Source of the DNA: QWOP01 sp003669605 | GTDB lineage: Bacteria; Planctomycetota; Planctomycetia; Pirellulales; UBA1268 | DNA: 59,748 nucleotides | Reading direction: 5' to 3' | Assembly: GCA_947481985.1 (NCBI GenBank) | Contig: CANKIK010000011.1 | Span: forward strand, 1-59,748 | In this document: positions 1-8,532 of the stretch, in pieces | Position numbering within the stretch: the first letter of the stretch is position 1 | Layout of the letters: every line of letters starts with the position of its first letter | Made by a program: the position numbers and the translations under genes | Notes under the pieces: generated by a model | Database searches by the model: none | What the model was told of the DNA's origin: nothing | What the model saw: the letters and a program-made list of their open reading frames with translations, nothing else

Positions 1-255
1 GCGGATATCCAGCCGGGCTACCAGGGCTCGACCTGTGTGCTGGCCACCGGGGAGGTTGTCAGTGGCCTGATCGCGGCGGAATCGGGGGGGAGCGTGACGA
101 TGAAGCTTGCCGATGGCTCGATCCGAAACATCGCCAGAGCCGAGATCGAGGAACTGGTGACGTCGAACCGCTCGTTTATGCCGGAGGGTGTGGAGGAGAC
201 GGTCTCGGTCGGGCAGATGCGCGACCTGATCGAGTTTCTCCGCGGGGGCTTGTGA
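1..255 (+). CDS. C-terminal end of a PVC-type heme-binding domain protein (5'-truncated by window edge)
   Basis: The frame is open from the first base and ends at TGA 253-255, leaving 84 residues. The residues around IQPGYQGSTC, followed by a short beta-rich stretch (TGEVVSGLIAAES), a DIE-like motif (AEIEEL) and SFMPEGVEETVS...DLIEFLRG, match the C-terminus of planctomycete heme-binding proteins (TIGR02603 type), usually exported proteins with a CxxCH cytochrome motif. That motif would lie in this same C-terminal domain, upstream of the window, so it is not seen here. Family assignment is from the conserved tail only; exact function is unknown. Confidence 0.75.
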   Translation, partial: ADIQPGYQGSTCVLATGEVVSGLIAAESGGSVTMKLADGSIRNIARAEIEELVTSNRSFMPEGVEETVSVGQMRDLIEFLRGGL

Positions 256-725
256 GAGGGGGGCGGTGCTACTCACCGCCGTTCGTGTCTTCTCAGACCT
301 CCCGGAAAGAGGCTTTTCGGTGGCTCGAAAGGGGCTCTGGCTAGGCTACCGACTCCGCGCGGCAGTCGGGGCGAGTGGCACCAGCACACTTACTTCTTAA
401 CGATGATCTCCACTGAGCCGATATCCCCCTTTTCGGGCGCGCATCGAGCAAACTGCGAGTATCGCACCGATGAGTGCTTGACGGAGTCCTTCATGGCGGC
501 ACGGAGGTAAATCGTCGTCGCCCCTACGAGTTCCTTGAAAGCGTGGCCATGGTTATTGATCGGCCGCACAATGCCAAGATTGCTCTGGACGGATCAGACG
601 CCGCGACTGCCGGCGGGGGGATTGCGCCGGGGGGCCTGCCTGCAGCCGCTCGGCTCCCTGCCGTGGAGGGTTCCCTCCCGCACGGCTATGATGCTTGACG
701 CCCGTTCAGGAACCCTCGGCCCCCA
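256..725. other. 470-bp gene-poor gap with a decayed gene fragment
   Basis: No intact gene is visible between the heme-domain gene and the ECF sigma factor. The middle (about 380-600) is less GC-rich than its surroundings and holds a minus-strand remnant described separately. No convincing promoter for the sigma factor was identified. Confidence 0.5.
390..593 (-). pseudogene. Probable 3' remnant of an unidentified protein gene
   Basis: On the minus strand 67 sense codons run from just below an in-frame TGA (594-596) to TAA at 390-392. The product reads like real protein: NNHGHAFKELVGATTIYLRA near the middle and EKGDIGSVEIIVKK at the end. Codons are less GC-biased than in neighbouring genes. 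No start codon with a ribosome-binding site precedes it, although ATG 494-492 would give a 34-residue peptide. The parent family was not recognised. A 5'-truncated remnant of an acquired or duplicated gene is the best reading; a chance open frame is possible. Confidence 0.4.
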
Positions 726-1349
726 ATGTCGACAAACCAGCCCCTCCGCCGCCTCTGCGAGCTGTTTCCGCTGCTTCAGGCTGGTGATAGCGCTACGCGC
801 GAGGAGGTCGTCGGCCTCGTCGTCGAGCGGATGCGGGAAGTCACCCACCGCATGCTCCGGTCGTTTCGCACCGTCCGCCGCTGGGACGACACTGACGACG
901 TCCTCCAAAACGCCACCATCCGCTTCCTCCGGGCCCTCGAAGCCACCCCCCTGGAGTCCCCCGAGCACCTCGTCAATCTCGCCACCCTCCAGATCCGTCG
1001 GGAACTCGTCGACTTGGCCCGCAAACACCGCGGCCCCGAGTCGTATGCCGCCAACCACGAGAGCAATTCGACCGTCGTCGACAGCGATGTGGTGATGCGC
1101 GTCAGCTACGCCTCCGATCCGTTCTTTCCGGAGCCTGGGATCGAACGCTGGGCCGCCTTCCACCAGGCCGCCGCCGCACTCCCCGCCGAGGAACGGAAGG
1201 TGTTTGAATTGGCCTGGTTCCTCGGGGCCGAACAGGTCGAGGTCGCCGACCACCTCGGCTGCTCGGTGCGGACCGTGAAACGCCGCTGGGACGCGATCAA
1301 GCAGACGCTGCGCGACGCCCTCGGCGCGGATGCGCCCTGCTCCGGGTGA
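726..1349 (+). CDS. ECF-type RNA polymerase sigma factor
   Basis: 207 residues, a normal ECF length. Region 2 is visible around residues 44-75, including the acidic WDDTDDVLQNATIRFLRAL stretch that contacts core polymerase and the -10 element. Region 4 lies at about 148-197 with a helix-turn-helix (QVEVADHLGCSVRTVKRRW) for -35 recognition. No anti-sigma factor follows. Instead a Ser/Thr kinase gene begins 19 bp downstream in the same direction, an arrangement common in planctomycetes where sigma activity is thought to be coupled to kinase signalling. Start is the ATG giving MSTNQP. Target promoters are unknown. Confidence 0.9.
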   Translation: MSTNQPLRRLCELFPLLQAGDSATREEVVGLVVERMREVTHRMLRSFRTVRRWDDTDDVLQNATIRFLRALEATPLESPEHLVNLATLQIRRELVDLARKHRGPESYAANHESNSTVVDSDVVMRVSYASDPFFPEPGIERWAAFHQAAAALPAEERKVFELAWFLGAEQVEVADHLGCSVRTVKRRWDAIKQTLRDALGADAPCSG

Positions 1350-1368
1350 GCGTCACCGAGGCCTGTCC

Positions 1369-3204
1369 ATGACCGACCATCATCGCGATGCAAGTGATCC
1401 CGCGGCCGAGGTCACCAGTTCCCCCGCAACGCCTGCCACCACCACCACCACCGCTGCCGCCGCTGCCGCCACCACCGCCGCCGCTGCCGCCGAGGGCCCA
1501 TTCGACCTCGAGCCGTTGTGGCAGCTCATCGAGGAGGCCCTCCCCCCCGCCGCCGCCGATCCGTTCGTCGGCACGAGCATGGGAGGCGTCCGGCTCGTGC
1601 GCGTCGTCGGTGAGGGGGGGATGGGACGGGTCTACGAGGGGATTCAGGAGCAGCCATCAAGGACGGTGGCGGTGAAGCTTCAGCGGCCCGGCCGGCTCGA
1701 GCACGAAAGCACGAAGCGCTTCCTCCGCGAGCTCGAGATCCTCGGGACCCTCTCCCACCCGGCGCTGTGCCGCGTCTACCACGCCGGCTTCCTTCCCTGC
1801 GGAGGCGAACGGCTGCCATGGTTTGTGATGGAGTTCATCGCCGATGCCCTCCCCATCAACCGCTTCGCCGAGGTCCACGCGCTTCCCCTCCGCCGCCGCG
1901 TCGAGCTCTTTCGCGACGTGTGCTCAGGCATCGCTGTCGCCCATGCCGGCGGCGTCGTTCACCGCGACATCAAGGTGGGCAACATTCTCGTGGGAGCTGA
2001 CGGGCTTGCGAAGGTGATCGACTTCGGGGTCGCCACCGCGTTTCGTGGTGATCTCCACGCCACCCGCCTGACGCACTCGGGGCACCTCGTGGGAACGATC
2101 GAGTCGATCGCTCCGGAACTCCTCGCTGCCCGACCGCCGGGCGAGAGCCCCCAGACAGACGTCTGGTCGCTCGGAGTTGTCCTCCACGAGTTGCTCACCG
2201 GATCGAGCCCCTTCCGGCTCGAGGAGGGATCGATCGTGGCGACGATGGAGCGGATCCGCACCCACCGCCCCGCGCTTGCCGCGCGGGCAGCGTCCCGAGT
2301 CGGCCGGGCCCTCGGCGGGATCGTCGACAAGGCGCTCGCCCCCGCCGCGGCCGATCGTCACGCCGATGCCGCAGCCCTCACTCGCAATCTGACAGATCTT
2401 CTCGCCCGCTTTCCCGAAGGCCATCCCGACTGGGATGCGGGAGGGCACCTGGCGCTTGCCAAGCCCCGGCCAGATCGCGGCCGCTGGCTCCTGCCGGCGC
2501 TTGGCGTCATGGGGATTTCTGCTGCCCTTGCCCCGTGGGCCTGGATGCAGCGGGCGCGCGGGCCCAGCTTGCCCGCTGCCGCGTCCACCTCGGGGAACGA
2601 GTCGCGCGAAAGCCTGACCAGAGGCGACCCACCGGCGTTCTCATCCTCGCCGATCGAACGGGCCGACTTCCGCCACGCAGTCCGCGACGTCGACGACCCG
2701 GAGGCCGAGCGATACCTCGTCGAGTCGAGCGGCATCGGCAAGTGGCACGAGGATTATGGGCAGCACTTTCGGTATTGGGGGCCGGAGGCATTCGACGTCG
2801 AGGGGCGGCTGGTCTACCGCTACGACTTCCCGAGACCGAGCCGGCGAATTTACCTCAAGGCCAATCTCGTCTGTCGGGAGCAGTCGCTCAAGGAGGGCAT
2901 CATCGGGAACGGGGCCGGTGCGCTCGAGTTCTCCACGGATGGCCTCGAGTGGCGGCCGTTGATCAACACCCTCGAGCCGCGGATCTACGGGGCCATCGTG
3001 CTCTTTGACGAACTGCTTCCCGACGAGGCCTGCGGCAGCCGTTCGCTCTGGCTGCGGGTGCGGCTCCTGGCGGTCGGCCCCTGGAAGAACGCCGACTACA
3101 GCGTGGCCCAGTTTCTCCGCAATCGGAGGACCGATACGGCCACCTGCTTTGAACTGGCTGTCGAGTGCGCGCCGGCAGCGGAAGGGGCCGACGGCATCGA
3201 TTGA
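1369..3204 (+). CDS. Membrane-anchored serine/threonine protein kinase with unknown C-terminal domain
   Basis: 611 residues. After a Thr/Ala low-complexity linker (about 18-42), a Hanks-type kinase domain spans about 75-345: glycine loop GEGGMGRVY at 81, catalytic Lys103, HRD at 198-200 with Asn205, DFG at 218-220, APE-like SIAPE near 250. All catalytic residues are present, so it should be active. One membrane helix at about 373-392 follows, then an about 190-residue C-terminal region (from about 420), presumably extracytoplasmic, rich in beta-type patterns and unlike PASTA, WD40 or TPR sensors. The start is ATG 1369 with GAGG seven bases upstream; an in-frame ATG at 1330 lies inside the sigma factor gene. 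Probably cotranscribed with the ECF sigma factor. Confidence 0.9.
   Translation: MTDHHRDASDPAAEVTSSPATPATTTTTAAAAAATTAAAAAEGPFDLEPLWQLIEEALPPAAADPFVGTSMGGVRLVRVVGEGGMGRVYEGIQEQPSRTVAVKLQRPGRLEHESTKRFLRELEILGTLSHPALCRVYHAGFLPCGGERLPWFVMEFIADALPINRFAEVHALPLRRRVELFRDVCSGIAVAHAGGVVHRDIKVGNILVGADGLAKVIDFGVATAFRGDLHATRLTHSGHLVGTIESIAPELLAARPPGESPQTDVWSLGVVLHELLTGSSPFRLEEGSIVATMERIRTHRPALAARAASRVGRALGGIVDKALAPAAADRHADAAALTRNLTDLLARFPEGHPDWDAGGHLALAKPRPDRGRWLLPALGVMGISAALAPWAWMQRARGPSLPAAASTSGNESRESLTRGDPPAFSSSPIERADFRHAVRDVDDPEAERYLVESSGIGKWHEDYGQHFRYWGPEAFDVEGRLVYRYDFPRPSRRIYLKANLVCREQSLKEGIIGNGAGALEFSTDGLEWRPLINTLEPRIYGAIVLFDELLPDEACGSRSLWLRVRLLAVGPWKNADYSVAQFLRNRRTDTATCFELAVECAPAAEGADGID
1437..1494 (+). 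repeat. ACC/GCC trinucleotide repeat coding a Thr/Ala linker
   Basis: Runs of ACC and GCC/GCT codons encode a Thr5-Ala6-Thr2-Ala5-like stretch before the kinase domain. It is an in-frame microsatellite that can change length without breaking the gene, and probably acts as a flexible spacer. Confidence 0.8.
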
Positions 3205-3246
3205 GAGGGGGGGCTGGCCTCGTGGAACTGGCAATCGTCGCCAGGC

Positions 3247-4338
3247 TCAGCGATTGAAGAGGAAGTGGCAGATGTCGCCATCCTGCATGACATACTCCTT
3301 CCCCTCGACGCGAAGCTTGCCGGCGGCGCGGATGTCTTTCTCGGTCTTGTAGTGCTCGAGGTCGGGAAGGGTATAGATCTCGGCGCGGATGAAGCCCTTC
3401 TCGAAGTCGGTGTGGATCACCCCCGCTGCCTGCGGTGCCGTCGCGCCCACCGGCACGGTCCAGGCCCGCACCTCCTTCTCGCCGGCAGTGAAGTAACTCT
3501 GCAGGCCGAGTGTGCGGTAGGCGGCCCGGGCGAGGGCTGCGAGCGATGGCTCTTCGAGGCCGGCGCTTGAGAGCATCTCCCCCCGGTCGGCCTCGTCGAG
3601 TTCGGCGATCTCTGCCTCGAGTTTCGCACAGACCGGCACCACCTCGGCCCCGGCCTTCGCGGCGGCGTCCCGCACCTTCTGCACCAGTTCCCCCGCGCCG
3701 GCAAGATCGGCCTCATCGACGTTGGCCACGTAGAGGATCGGCTTGGCGGAGAGGAGGCCGATCTCGCGGACGGCCGCCTTCTCAGCGGCGTCGAGGGACA
3801 GCGTCCGGACCGGCTGCTGTTGGCTGAGGTGGGCCAGGCACTTCTTCATCACCTCCACCCGCTGCTTCGCCTCTTTGTCGGTGCTCTTGGCCGCCCGTTC
3901 GGCCTTGGGGAGGAGGTTATCCAGATGCTGGATGTCGGCCAGTTCCAGCTCCACCTCGATTGTCTCCATGTCGGCCACCGGATCGACCTTGCCAGCGACG
4001 TGGATCACGTCCGGGTCCTCGAAGCAGCGGACCACCTGAAGGATGGCGTCGACCTCACGGATGTGGGAAAGAAATTTGTTGCCGAGGCCTTGGCCCTCGC
4101 TCGCCCCCTTCACGATGCCGGCGATATCGACCAGCTTGAGGGCAGCGGGAATCACCTTCTGCGGAGGGATGAAGCGCGTGATCCGCTGGAGTCGCTGGTC
4201 GGGGACGCTCACCATCCCCTCATTGGGCTCGATCGTGCAGAAGGGATAGTTGGCGCTCTGCGCCGCCTTCGACATCGTCAGGGCGTTGAAGAGGGTGCTC
4301 TTGCCGACGTTGGGGAGACCGACGATGCCTGCTTCCAT
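3247..4338 (-). CDS. ychF: Ribosome-binding ATPase YchF (OLA1 family)
   Basis: 363 residues, the same length as Escherichia coli YchF. The N-terminus has the family P-loop GLPNVGKST (residues 7-15), followed by DIAGIVKGASEGQGLGN, the switch II signature of YchF/OLA1. The C-terminal third contains a TGS-like domain (FTAGEKEVRAWTVPVGATAPQAAGVIHTDFEKGFIRAE). YchF prefers ATP over GTP and associates with ribosomes. The start is ATG 4338-4336, since longer in-frame extensions have no family similarity. It ends 42 bp from the kinase gene in a convergent arrangement. Confidence 0.96.
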   Translation of the reverse strand: MEAGIVGLPNVGKSTLFNALTMSKAAQSANYPFCTIEPNEGMVSVPDQRLQRITRFIPPQKVIPAALKLVDIAGIVKGASEGQGLGNKFLSHIREVDAILQVVRCFEDPDVIHVAGKVDPVADMETIEVELELADIQHLDNLLPKAERAAKSTDKEAKQRVEVMKKCLAHLSQQQPVRTLSLDAAEKAAVREIGLLSAKPILYVANVDEADLAGAGELVQKVRDAAAKAGAEVVPVCAKLEAEIAELDEADRGEMLSSAGLEEPSLAALARAAYRTLGLQSYFTAGEKEVRAWTVPVGATAPQAAGVIHTDFEKGFIRAEIYTLPDLEHYKTEKDIRAAGKLRVEGKEYVMQDGDICHFLFNR

Positions 4339-4691
4339 GGGTGCGGTACTGATCCGGGGGGGCGGGGGAAGGGCTTGAGTGCCGGTGCTCGATCGCCGGC
4401 ATGACGGGGGGAGCCAGACATCATGCCCGATACTCTGTCCTGCCGACAGGGGAGCCTCTTCGCCCCCCGCTGGCTGCCTGTGGCAGTCCAGCCCGGCCTC
4501 CTTGACGTTGCCGATCGACCACCTCACCGGCGGGACGGAGCGGAAAAAATGCCCGTCGTGTCCTCGACAGCGGCCGGTTCCCTACAATGACTGGCCTGAA
4601 GGTGCCGATTGTTTCCGCAAGCCCCCACCGTGGCGGCCGGGTGATCTGAATCCCGCCGAGCGCGGTGGACCTCGACAGGTAGGAGGCCCCC
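4339..4691. other. 353-bp divergent intergenic region between ychF and msrA
   Basis: No coding sequence recognised. It should hold promoters for both divergent genes. A TACAAT hexamer at 4583-4588 could be a -10 element for msrA, but no good -35 lies at the right distance. AGGAGG at 4681-4686 is a strong ribosome-binding site for msrA. Confidence 0.5.
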
Positions 4692-5372
4692 ATGATCACG
4701 ATCATCCAGATGTCTCTTTTTCCCCCGGTCCCCGGCCCACAAGGCCGCCGCGCGGCGGTGCTGTCGGCGATCCTCGCAGGAGTGATGACGATGGTGACCC
4801 CGGCCCCGGGCGCTGACCCGGCAGACGACACCGACATGCCCGTCGCCAAGGCGACATTCGCCGGGGGGTGCTTTTGGTGCACCGAGGCGGTCTACGCTGA
4901 GATCAAGGGGGTGAAGTCGGTGACCAGCGGGTACATCGGCGGCAAGGTCCCCAATCCGACCTACAAGCAGGTCTGCACCGGTCTCACCGGCCACGCCGAA
5001 GCGGTCGAGATCGAGTACGACCCAACACTGGTGCCCTACGAGAAACTGCTCGAGGTGTTCTTCAGCACCCACGATCCGACGACCCTCAACCGGCAGGGGG
5101 CGGATGCGGGGACGCAGTACCGCTCGGGGGTCTTCTACCATGACCAGGCGCAGAAGGAGACCGCGGAGCAAGTGATTGCAAAACTCGACGCCTCCAAGGT
5201 CTTCCCCAAGAGGATTGTCACGGAGGTGACCGAGGCCAGCCGATTTTACCCGGCGGAGGACTATCACCAGAACTACTTCGCCCTGAATCCCCTTCAGCCC
5301 TACTGCCAGGCGGCGGTGGCGCCGAAGGTGGCGAAGGTCCGCAAGGTGTTCAAGGACCTGCTCAAGGAGTGA
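4692..5372 (+). CDS. msrA: Peptide-methionine (S)-S-oxide reductase, probably exported
   Basis: 226 residues. The MsrA active-site motif GGCFWCTE places the nucleophilic Cys at 60, with a second Cys at 63; downstream YRSGVFYHDQAQ and FYPAEDYHQNY are also typical. The enzyme reduces methionine-S-sulfoxide in oxidised proteins. Residues 18-42 (RR, then a hydrophobic stretch ending APGADPA) look like a signal peptide, suggesting action outside the cytoplasm. Start ATG 4692 has AGGAGG five bases upstream. The next gene, an exported FG-GAP lipoprotein, begins within about 10 bp, so they are likely cotranscribed. Recycling Cys and electron donor are not obvious. Confidence 0.94.
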   Translation: MITIIQMSLFPPVPGPQGRRAAVLSAILAGVMTMVTPAPGADPADDTDMPVAKATFAGGCFWCTEAVYAEIKGVKSVTSGYIGGKVPNPTYKQVCTGLTGHAEAVEIEYDPTLVPYEKLLEVFFSTHDPTTLNRQGADAGTQYRSGVFYHDQAQKETAEQVIAKLDASKVFPKRIVTEVTEASRFYPAEDYHQNYFALNPLQPYCQAAVAPKVAKVRKVFKDLLKE

Positions 5373-5380
5373 CCGCGGCG

Positions 5381-7090
5381 ATGAACCTGCCGGTACCGCC
5401 GCTGCTCAGTCGGGAGATGAGGCGTCTGCTCGCCGTCATCGTGGCGGTGGTGCCACTCCTGCTCCCCAGCGGCTGCCGGCCGGCAGCGACCGTGGGTGCA
5501 CCGGGGCCTGCAGCCGTCGCGCGGTCATCTGCCTCGGCACCGTTGAGGCCACTTTCGGAGCCTGCTCGCCAACAGGTCGAGCGATTCTGTGGAGACTGCC
5601 ATCGGCTGCCAGCGGCGGAGAGTTTTCCCAAGGCCAACTGGCCGCACGAGGTGCGGCAAGGGTACGACTTCTATCTGACGTCGTTGCGGAGCGATCTTCC
5701 CCGGCCCGCTGAAGGGGATGCAATCCGCTACTTCCAGGATCAGGCACCGGAATCGCTCACCATCCCACGGGCGGCGGATCGCTCCGAGGAGCCGGCAACT
5801 GTGGCCTTTGTCCGGGCGGAGCTCGGAAGTGGGGTGGAACTGGCCCGTCCTGCATTGGCCCAGGTGCTGCTCGTGCCGCCGGTCGGAGGGGGCGATCGGC
5901 TCTCCCGTGGCGGAGTGAGCCTGTCAGGCGCGGCGCTTTCCGGAGTCGAACTCCTCACGACCGACATGCGTGGCGGCGAGATCCGCCGCTGGCGGTTGGG
6001 GGCGGGGGAGGCAATCAGTGAGGTCATCGGTCGGGGAACGAACCCCTGCCGGCTCTCGGCCTACGATGTGGCCGCGGACGGCGGATCGCGGTGGTTGGTG
6101 GGCGACCTGGGGTCGTTTCTGCCGGAGGATCACTCCCGCGGAGCCGCGTTTGTGCTCGATGAAACCAGCGGCAGTGTGGCGCCGCTCTTGGAGGGGGTTT
6201 CCCGAGTCATCGAGGCCCGCCCTTTCGACTTTGATGGCGACGGCCACCGTGATTGCCTGGTTGCCGAATTTGGATGGCGGGCGACCGGGGCCCTGTCGGT
6301 GGTGATCGAAGAGGCCTCCGGGCAGCGGCGGCGGGAGATCCTCGATCCCCGGCATGGCGTGCTCGGAGTGCAGGTGGCCGATCTGGACGGCGACGGCAGC
6401 GCCGAGATCATCGCCGCTTTTGCCCAGGAGCATGAAACGGTCGACGCCTGGTTCCGCCGCCGGCCAGTCGAGGGAGGAGCGGCAGTGGGAGCGACTGGGG
6501 AGTTGGATGGCCGAGCCACCGATGCCTGGGAGCACCGCGAACTCCTCCGCCTCCCCGATCCGTCCTGGGGGTCCAGCGGCCTGGAAATCGTCGATCTCGA
6601 TGGGGATGGCGACCTCGACATCCTCCACTGCAACGGCGACACCATGGACACCGGTCTGGCCCGGCCGGAACATGGCATCCGCGCTTTGCTCAACGATGGA
6701 AAAGGGGGCTTTAGTGTCGTGGAGATCGCCGCCATGCCGGGGGTTTCCCAGGCATCTGCGGCCGATCTCGATGGCGATGGCGACCAGGACATCGTGGCGG
6801 TGGCCCTCCATCCAGCCGCCGGCAACCATCCCCCCGGGACGTTCGATTCGGTCTTCTGGCTGGAGCAGCGGCCCGGCGGGAACTGGGCTCCCCACGCCAT
6901 CGAATTCGACCGCTGCCAGCATGCCGCATTGGCCATTGGCGACGTCGACAGCGACGGCCGGCTCGACGTCATCGTCGGCAATTGGCTGGCATCCGGGGGC
7001 GACTTGGCCGTTCCGGGCCTTGACGTGTGGCTCAACCGCCCCGCCACGGCGGCGCTACCCGGGCAGCCGGCCACCGCCAGCGGCAGGTAA
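5381..7090 (+). CDS. FG-GAP repeat lipoprotein with one CxxCH heme-type motif
   Basis: 569 residues. The N-terminus is a lipoprotein signal (hydrophobic run ending LPSGC, Cys32). A single CGDCH motif at 70-74 could bind covalent heme, as in planctomycete cytochrome-like domains. The rest contains FG-GAP/VCBS-type calcium-binding loops (DFDGDGHRD, DLDGDGSAE, DLDGDGDLD, DLDGDGDQD, DVDSDGRLD), predicting an extracytoplasmic beta-propeller. No ASPIC/UnbV C-terminal domain is seen, unlike the CRTAC1 proteins elsewhere in the window. ATG 5381 is preferred; GTG 5369 would overlap the msrA stop. Position after msrA suggests a shared redox or envelope role, but the function is unknown. Confidence 0.85.
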   Translation: MNLPVPPLLSREMRRLLAVIVAVVPLLLPSGCRPAATVGAPGPAAVARSSASAPLRPLSEPARQQVERFCGDCHRLPAAESFPKANWPHEVRQGYDFYLTSLRSDLPRPAEGDAIRYFQDQAPESLTIPRAADRSEEPATVAFVRAELGSGVELARPALAQVLLVPPVGGGDRLSRGGVSLSGAALSGVELLTTDMRGGEIRRWRLGAGEAISEVIGRGTNPCRLSAYDVAADGGSRWLVGDLGSFLPEDHSRGAAFVLDETSGSVAPLLEGVSRVIEARPFDFDGDGHRDCLVAEFGWRATGALSVVIEEASGQRRREILDPRHGVLGVQVADLDGDGSAEIIAAFAQEHETVDAWFRRRPVEGGAAVGATGELDGRATDAWEHRELLRLPDPSWGSSGLEIVDLDGDGDLDILHCNGDTMDTGLARPEHGIRALLNDGKGGFSVVEIAAMPGVSQASAADLDGDGDQDIVAVALHPAAGNHPPGTFDSVFWLEQRPGGNWAPHAIEFDRCQHAALAIGDVDSDGRLDVIVGNWLASGGDLAVPGLDVWLNRPATAALPGQPATASGR

Positions 7091-7434
7091 GGGGCTTTGG
7101 CCCCTGGGTGGCAGCCCGTCTGCTACCGCTGGAATAAGTCCCGCTGTTGAAGCCGCTTGGAACTCCGATTTGGCTTTCGGGTGTCTTGCGTCCGCTTTGG
7201 CTCGGGCTGTATAAAAGGCTCTGGCTTCGGGGAGGGGAAACCGCTCAGGCGAGTGGTTCGAAAGAAAAGGTTTGTTCTGTCTGCGCCTTTTGTGCGCATT
7301 TCATCCCAGGCACCACCGCGACGCCCGCACCACGATTTGCATTCTCTGCGGTTTTATTTTTCGCGATTCGTAGGTTTTTTTGGATCCTCTTTTTCCATCC
7401 GTCATCCCCAGTTGGTCCATTCGGAGAATTCACC
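7091..7434 (+). other. 344-bp non-coding leader region before the DUF1559 gene
   Basis: No gene recognised. GGGGC-TTTG-GCCCC just after the FG-GAP stop can form a short hairpin. A sigma70-like promoter is proposed at 7186-7215. An AT-richer stretch (about 7350-7400, with T runs) precedes the start codon of the DUF1559 gene, giving an apparent leader of about 210 bases. Confidence 0.5.
7186..7215 (+). promoter_or_regulatory. Putative sigma70-type promoter for the DUF1559 gene
   Basis: TTGCGT (7186-7191) and TATAAA (7210-7215) are separated by 18 bp, close to the sigma70 consensus in an otherwise GC-rich region. Transcription would start near 7222, leaving a long 5' leader. Confidence 0.4.
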
Positions 7435-8418
7435 ATGGCAAGACAAGTGCGATCATTTCGCAGGGCGTTCACGCTCGTCGAATTGCTCGTGGTCATCGCG
7501 ATCATCGGTACGCTCGTCGGACTGCTGCTCCCGGCCGTTCAGGCGGCCCGGGAGGCTTCCCGCCGCAGCAGTTGTCAGAACAATCTCAAGCAGTACGGCC
7601 TAGCACTTCAGAACCATCACGACACGATGGGCTACATCCCCTCTGGTGCCCCCACCACGCCGTGGGGAACGCCGTTTCTCTCTTGGCAAGCGAGCATCAT
7701 GCCATTCATTGAGCAGACCGGGGTGGCGTCCAAGATCAAGTTCAACAGCGGTGGCGACGAGCGCTTCCGGAATATCGACGGGCATGACTTGCGAAGCACG
7801 AAGATCAAGATGGCCCGCTGCCCTTCCGATACCGGTGCGGATGATATGTGGGGGTGGTTCCAGGGGAGCTACTCGGGCAGCCTCGGCTCGCAGCGCACCC
7901 CTTCGGCAGACGGCAATTGCAACCAGTATCTGGGATTCGCGGAGAGCCCGGCTGGCCAGGCAGACCATGGCAATGCCTGGAACTTCAAGGACATCTCCGG
8001 CATGTTCTCCCGGCTCGTGACCGAGCAGAAGGGCGTTACCTTCTCGATGGTGCAGGATGGACTGAGCAAGACGATCTTCGTCGGCGAGATGCTCCCGGAG
8101 TGCCATGACCATGACGAAGGGTTTTGGAGTTTCAACGGCAAGAACAATGCCCATGCTTCGACGAGCGTGCCGATCAACACCATGACCACCTGTTACGACT
8201 CCCAGGCCGCCGCTCAGCAGAAGGGTGTGCCCAATCCGCAGTGCTGGGCGAAGAGCAACTGGAACTATTCCTGGGGCTTCCGTTCGCGGCATCCCGGTGG
8301 GGCGATGTTTCTCTTTGGCGATGGCCACACGCAAATGCTTCCCGAGACGATCGACCACACCACCTACCAGCGGCTCGGTGGCCGCAGGGACGGCGGTACC
8401 ATCAACCTCGATGAATGA
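7435..8418 (+). CDS. DUF1559 pseudopilin-like protein with prepilin N-terminal motif
   Basis: 327 residues. The N-terminus RAFTLVELLVVIAIIGTLVG is the prepilin-type cleavage/methylation and helix motif, followed by LLPAVQAAREASRR, the standard start of planctomycete DUF1559 proteins. The C-terminus has the family H-X9-DG type signature (HPGGAMFLFGDGH). These proteins occur in many paralogues in planctomycetes and are presumed to be assembled at the cell surface by type II/IV-like machinery; exact roles are unknown. ATG 7435 has GGAGAA upstream. A strong hairpin follows the gene, suggesting a single-gene or independently terminated transcript. Confidence 0.93.
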   Translation: MARQVRSFRRAFTLVELLVVIAIIGTLVGLLLPAVQAAREASRRSSCQNNLKQYGLALQNHHDTMGYIPSGAPTTPWGTPFLSWQASIMPFIEQTGVASKIKFNSGGDERFRNIDGHDLRSTKIKMARCPSDTGADDMWGWFQGSYSGSLGSQRTPSADGNCNQYLGFAESPAGQADHGNAWNFKDISGMFSRLVTEQKGVTFSMVQDGLSKTIFVGEMLPECHDHDEGFWSFNGKNNAHASTSVPINTMTTCYDSQAAAQQKGVPNPQCWAKSNWNYSWGFRSRHPGGAMFLFGDGHTQMLPETIDHTTYQRLGGRRDGGTINLDE

Positions 8419-8442
8419 TCGTTCGGCTGAGCTCCTCTGCTT

Positions 8443-8474
8443 CCTCTTCCCGGGGCGAATGCCTCGGGAAGAGG
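8443..8474 (+). terminator. Hairpin terminator after the DUF1559 gene
   Basis: CCTCTTCCCG (8443-8452) pairs perfectly with CGGGAAGAGG (8465-8474), and the inner GGGC/GCCT extends the stem to 14 bp (one G-T pair) around a GAAT loop. It lies 24 bp after the stop codon. No U-tract follows, so it may act as a Rho-assisted terminator or mRNA 3'-end stabiliser. Confidence 0.65.
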
Positions 8475-8532
8475 AGCCGCGGGGGGCGTGGTAAAAACAG
8501 TCTGTTTCCATTCGACCCTGGGAGAATGTGCC

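Noticed and set aside
594..1253. Long minus-strand open frame opposite the ECF sigma factor
   Set aside because: The plus strand encodes a clear sigma factor with both functional regions; the antisense frame has no family similarity and is a by-product of GC-rich codon use.
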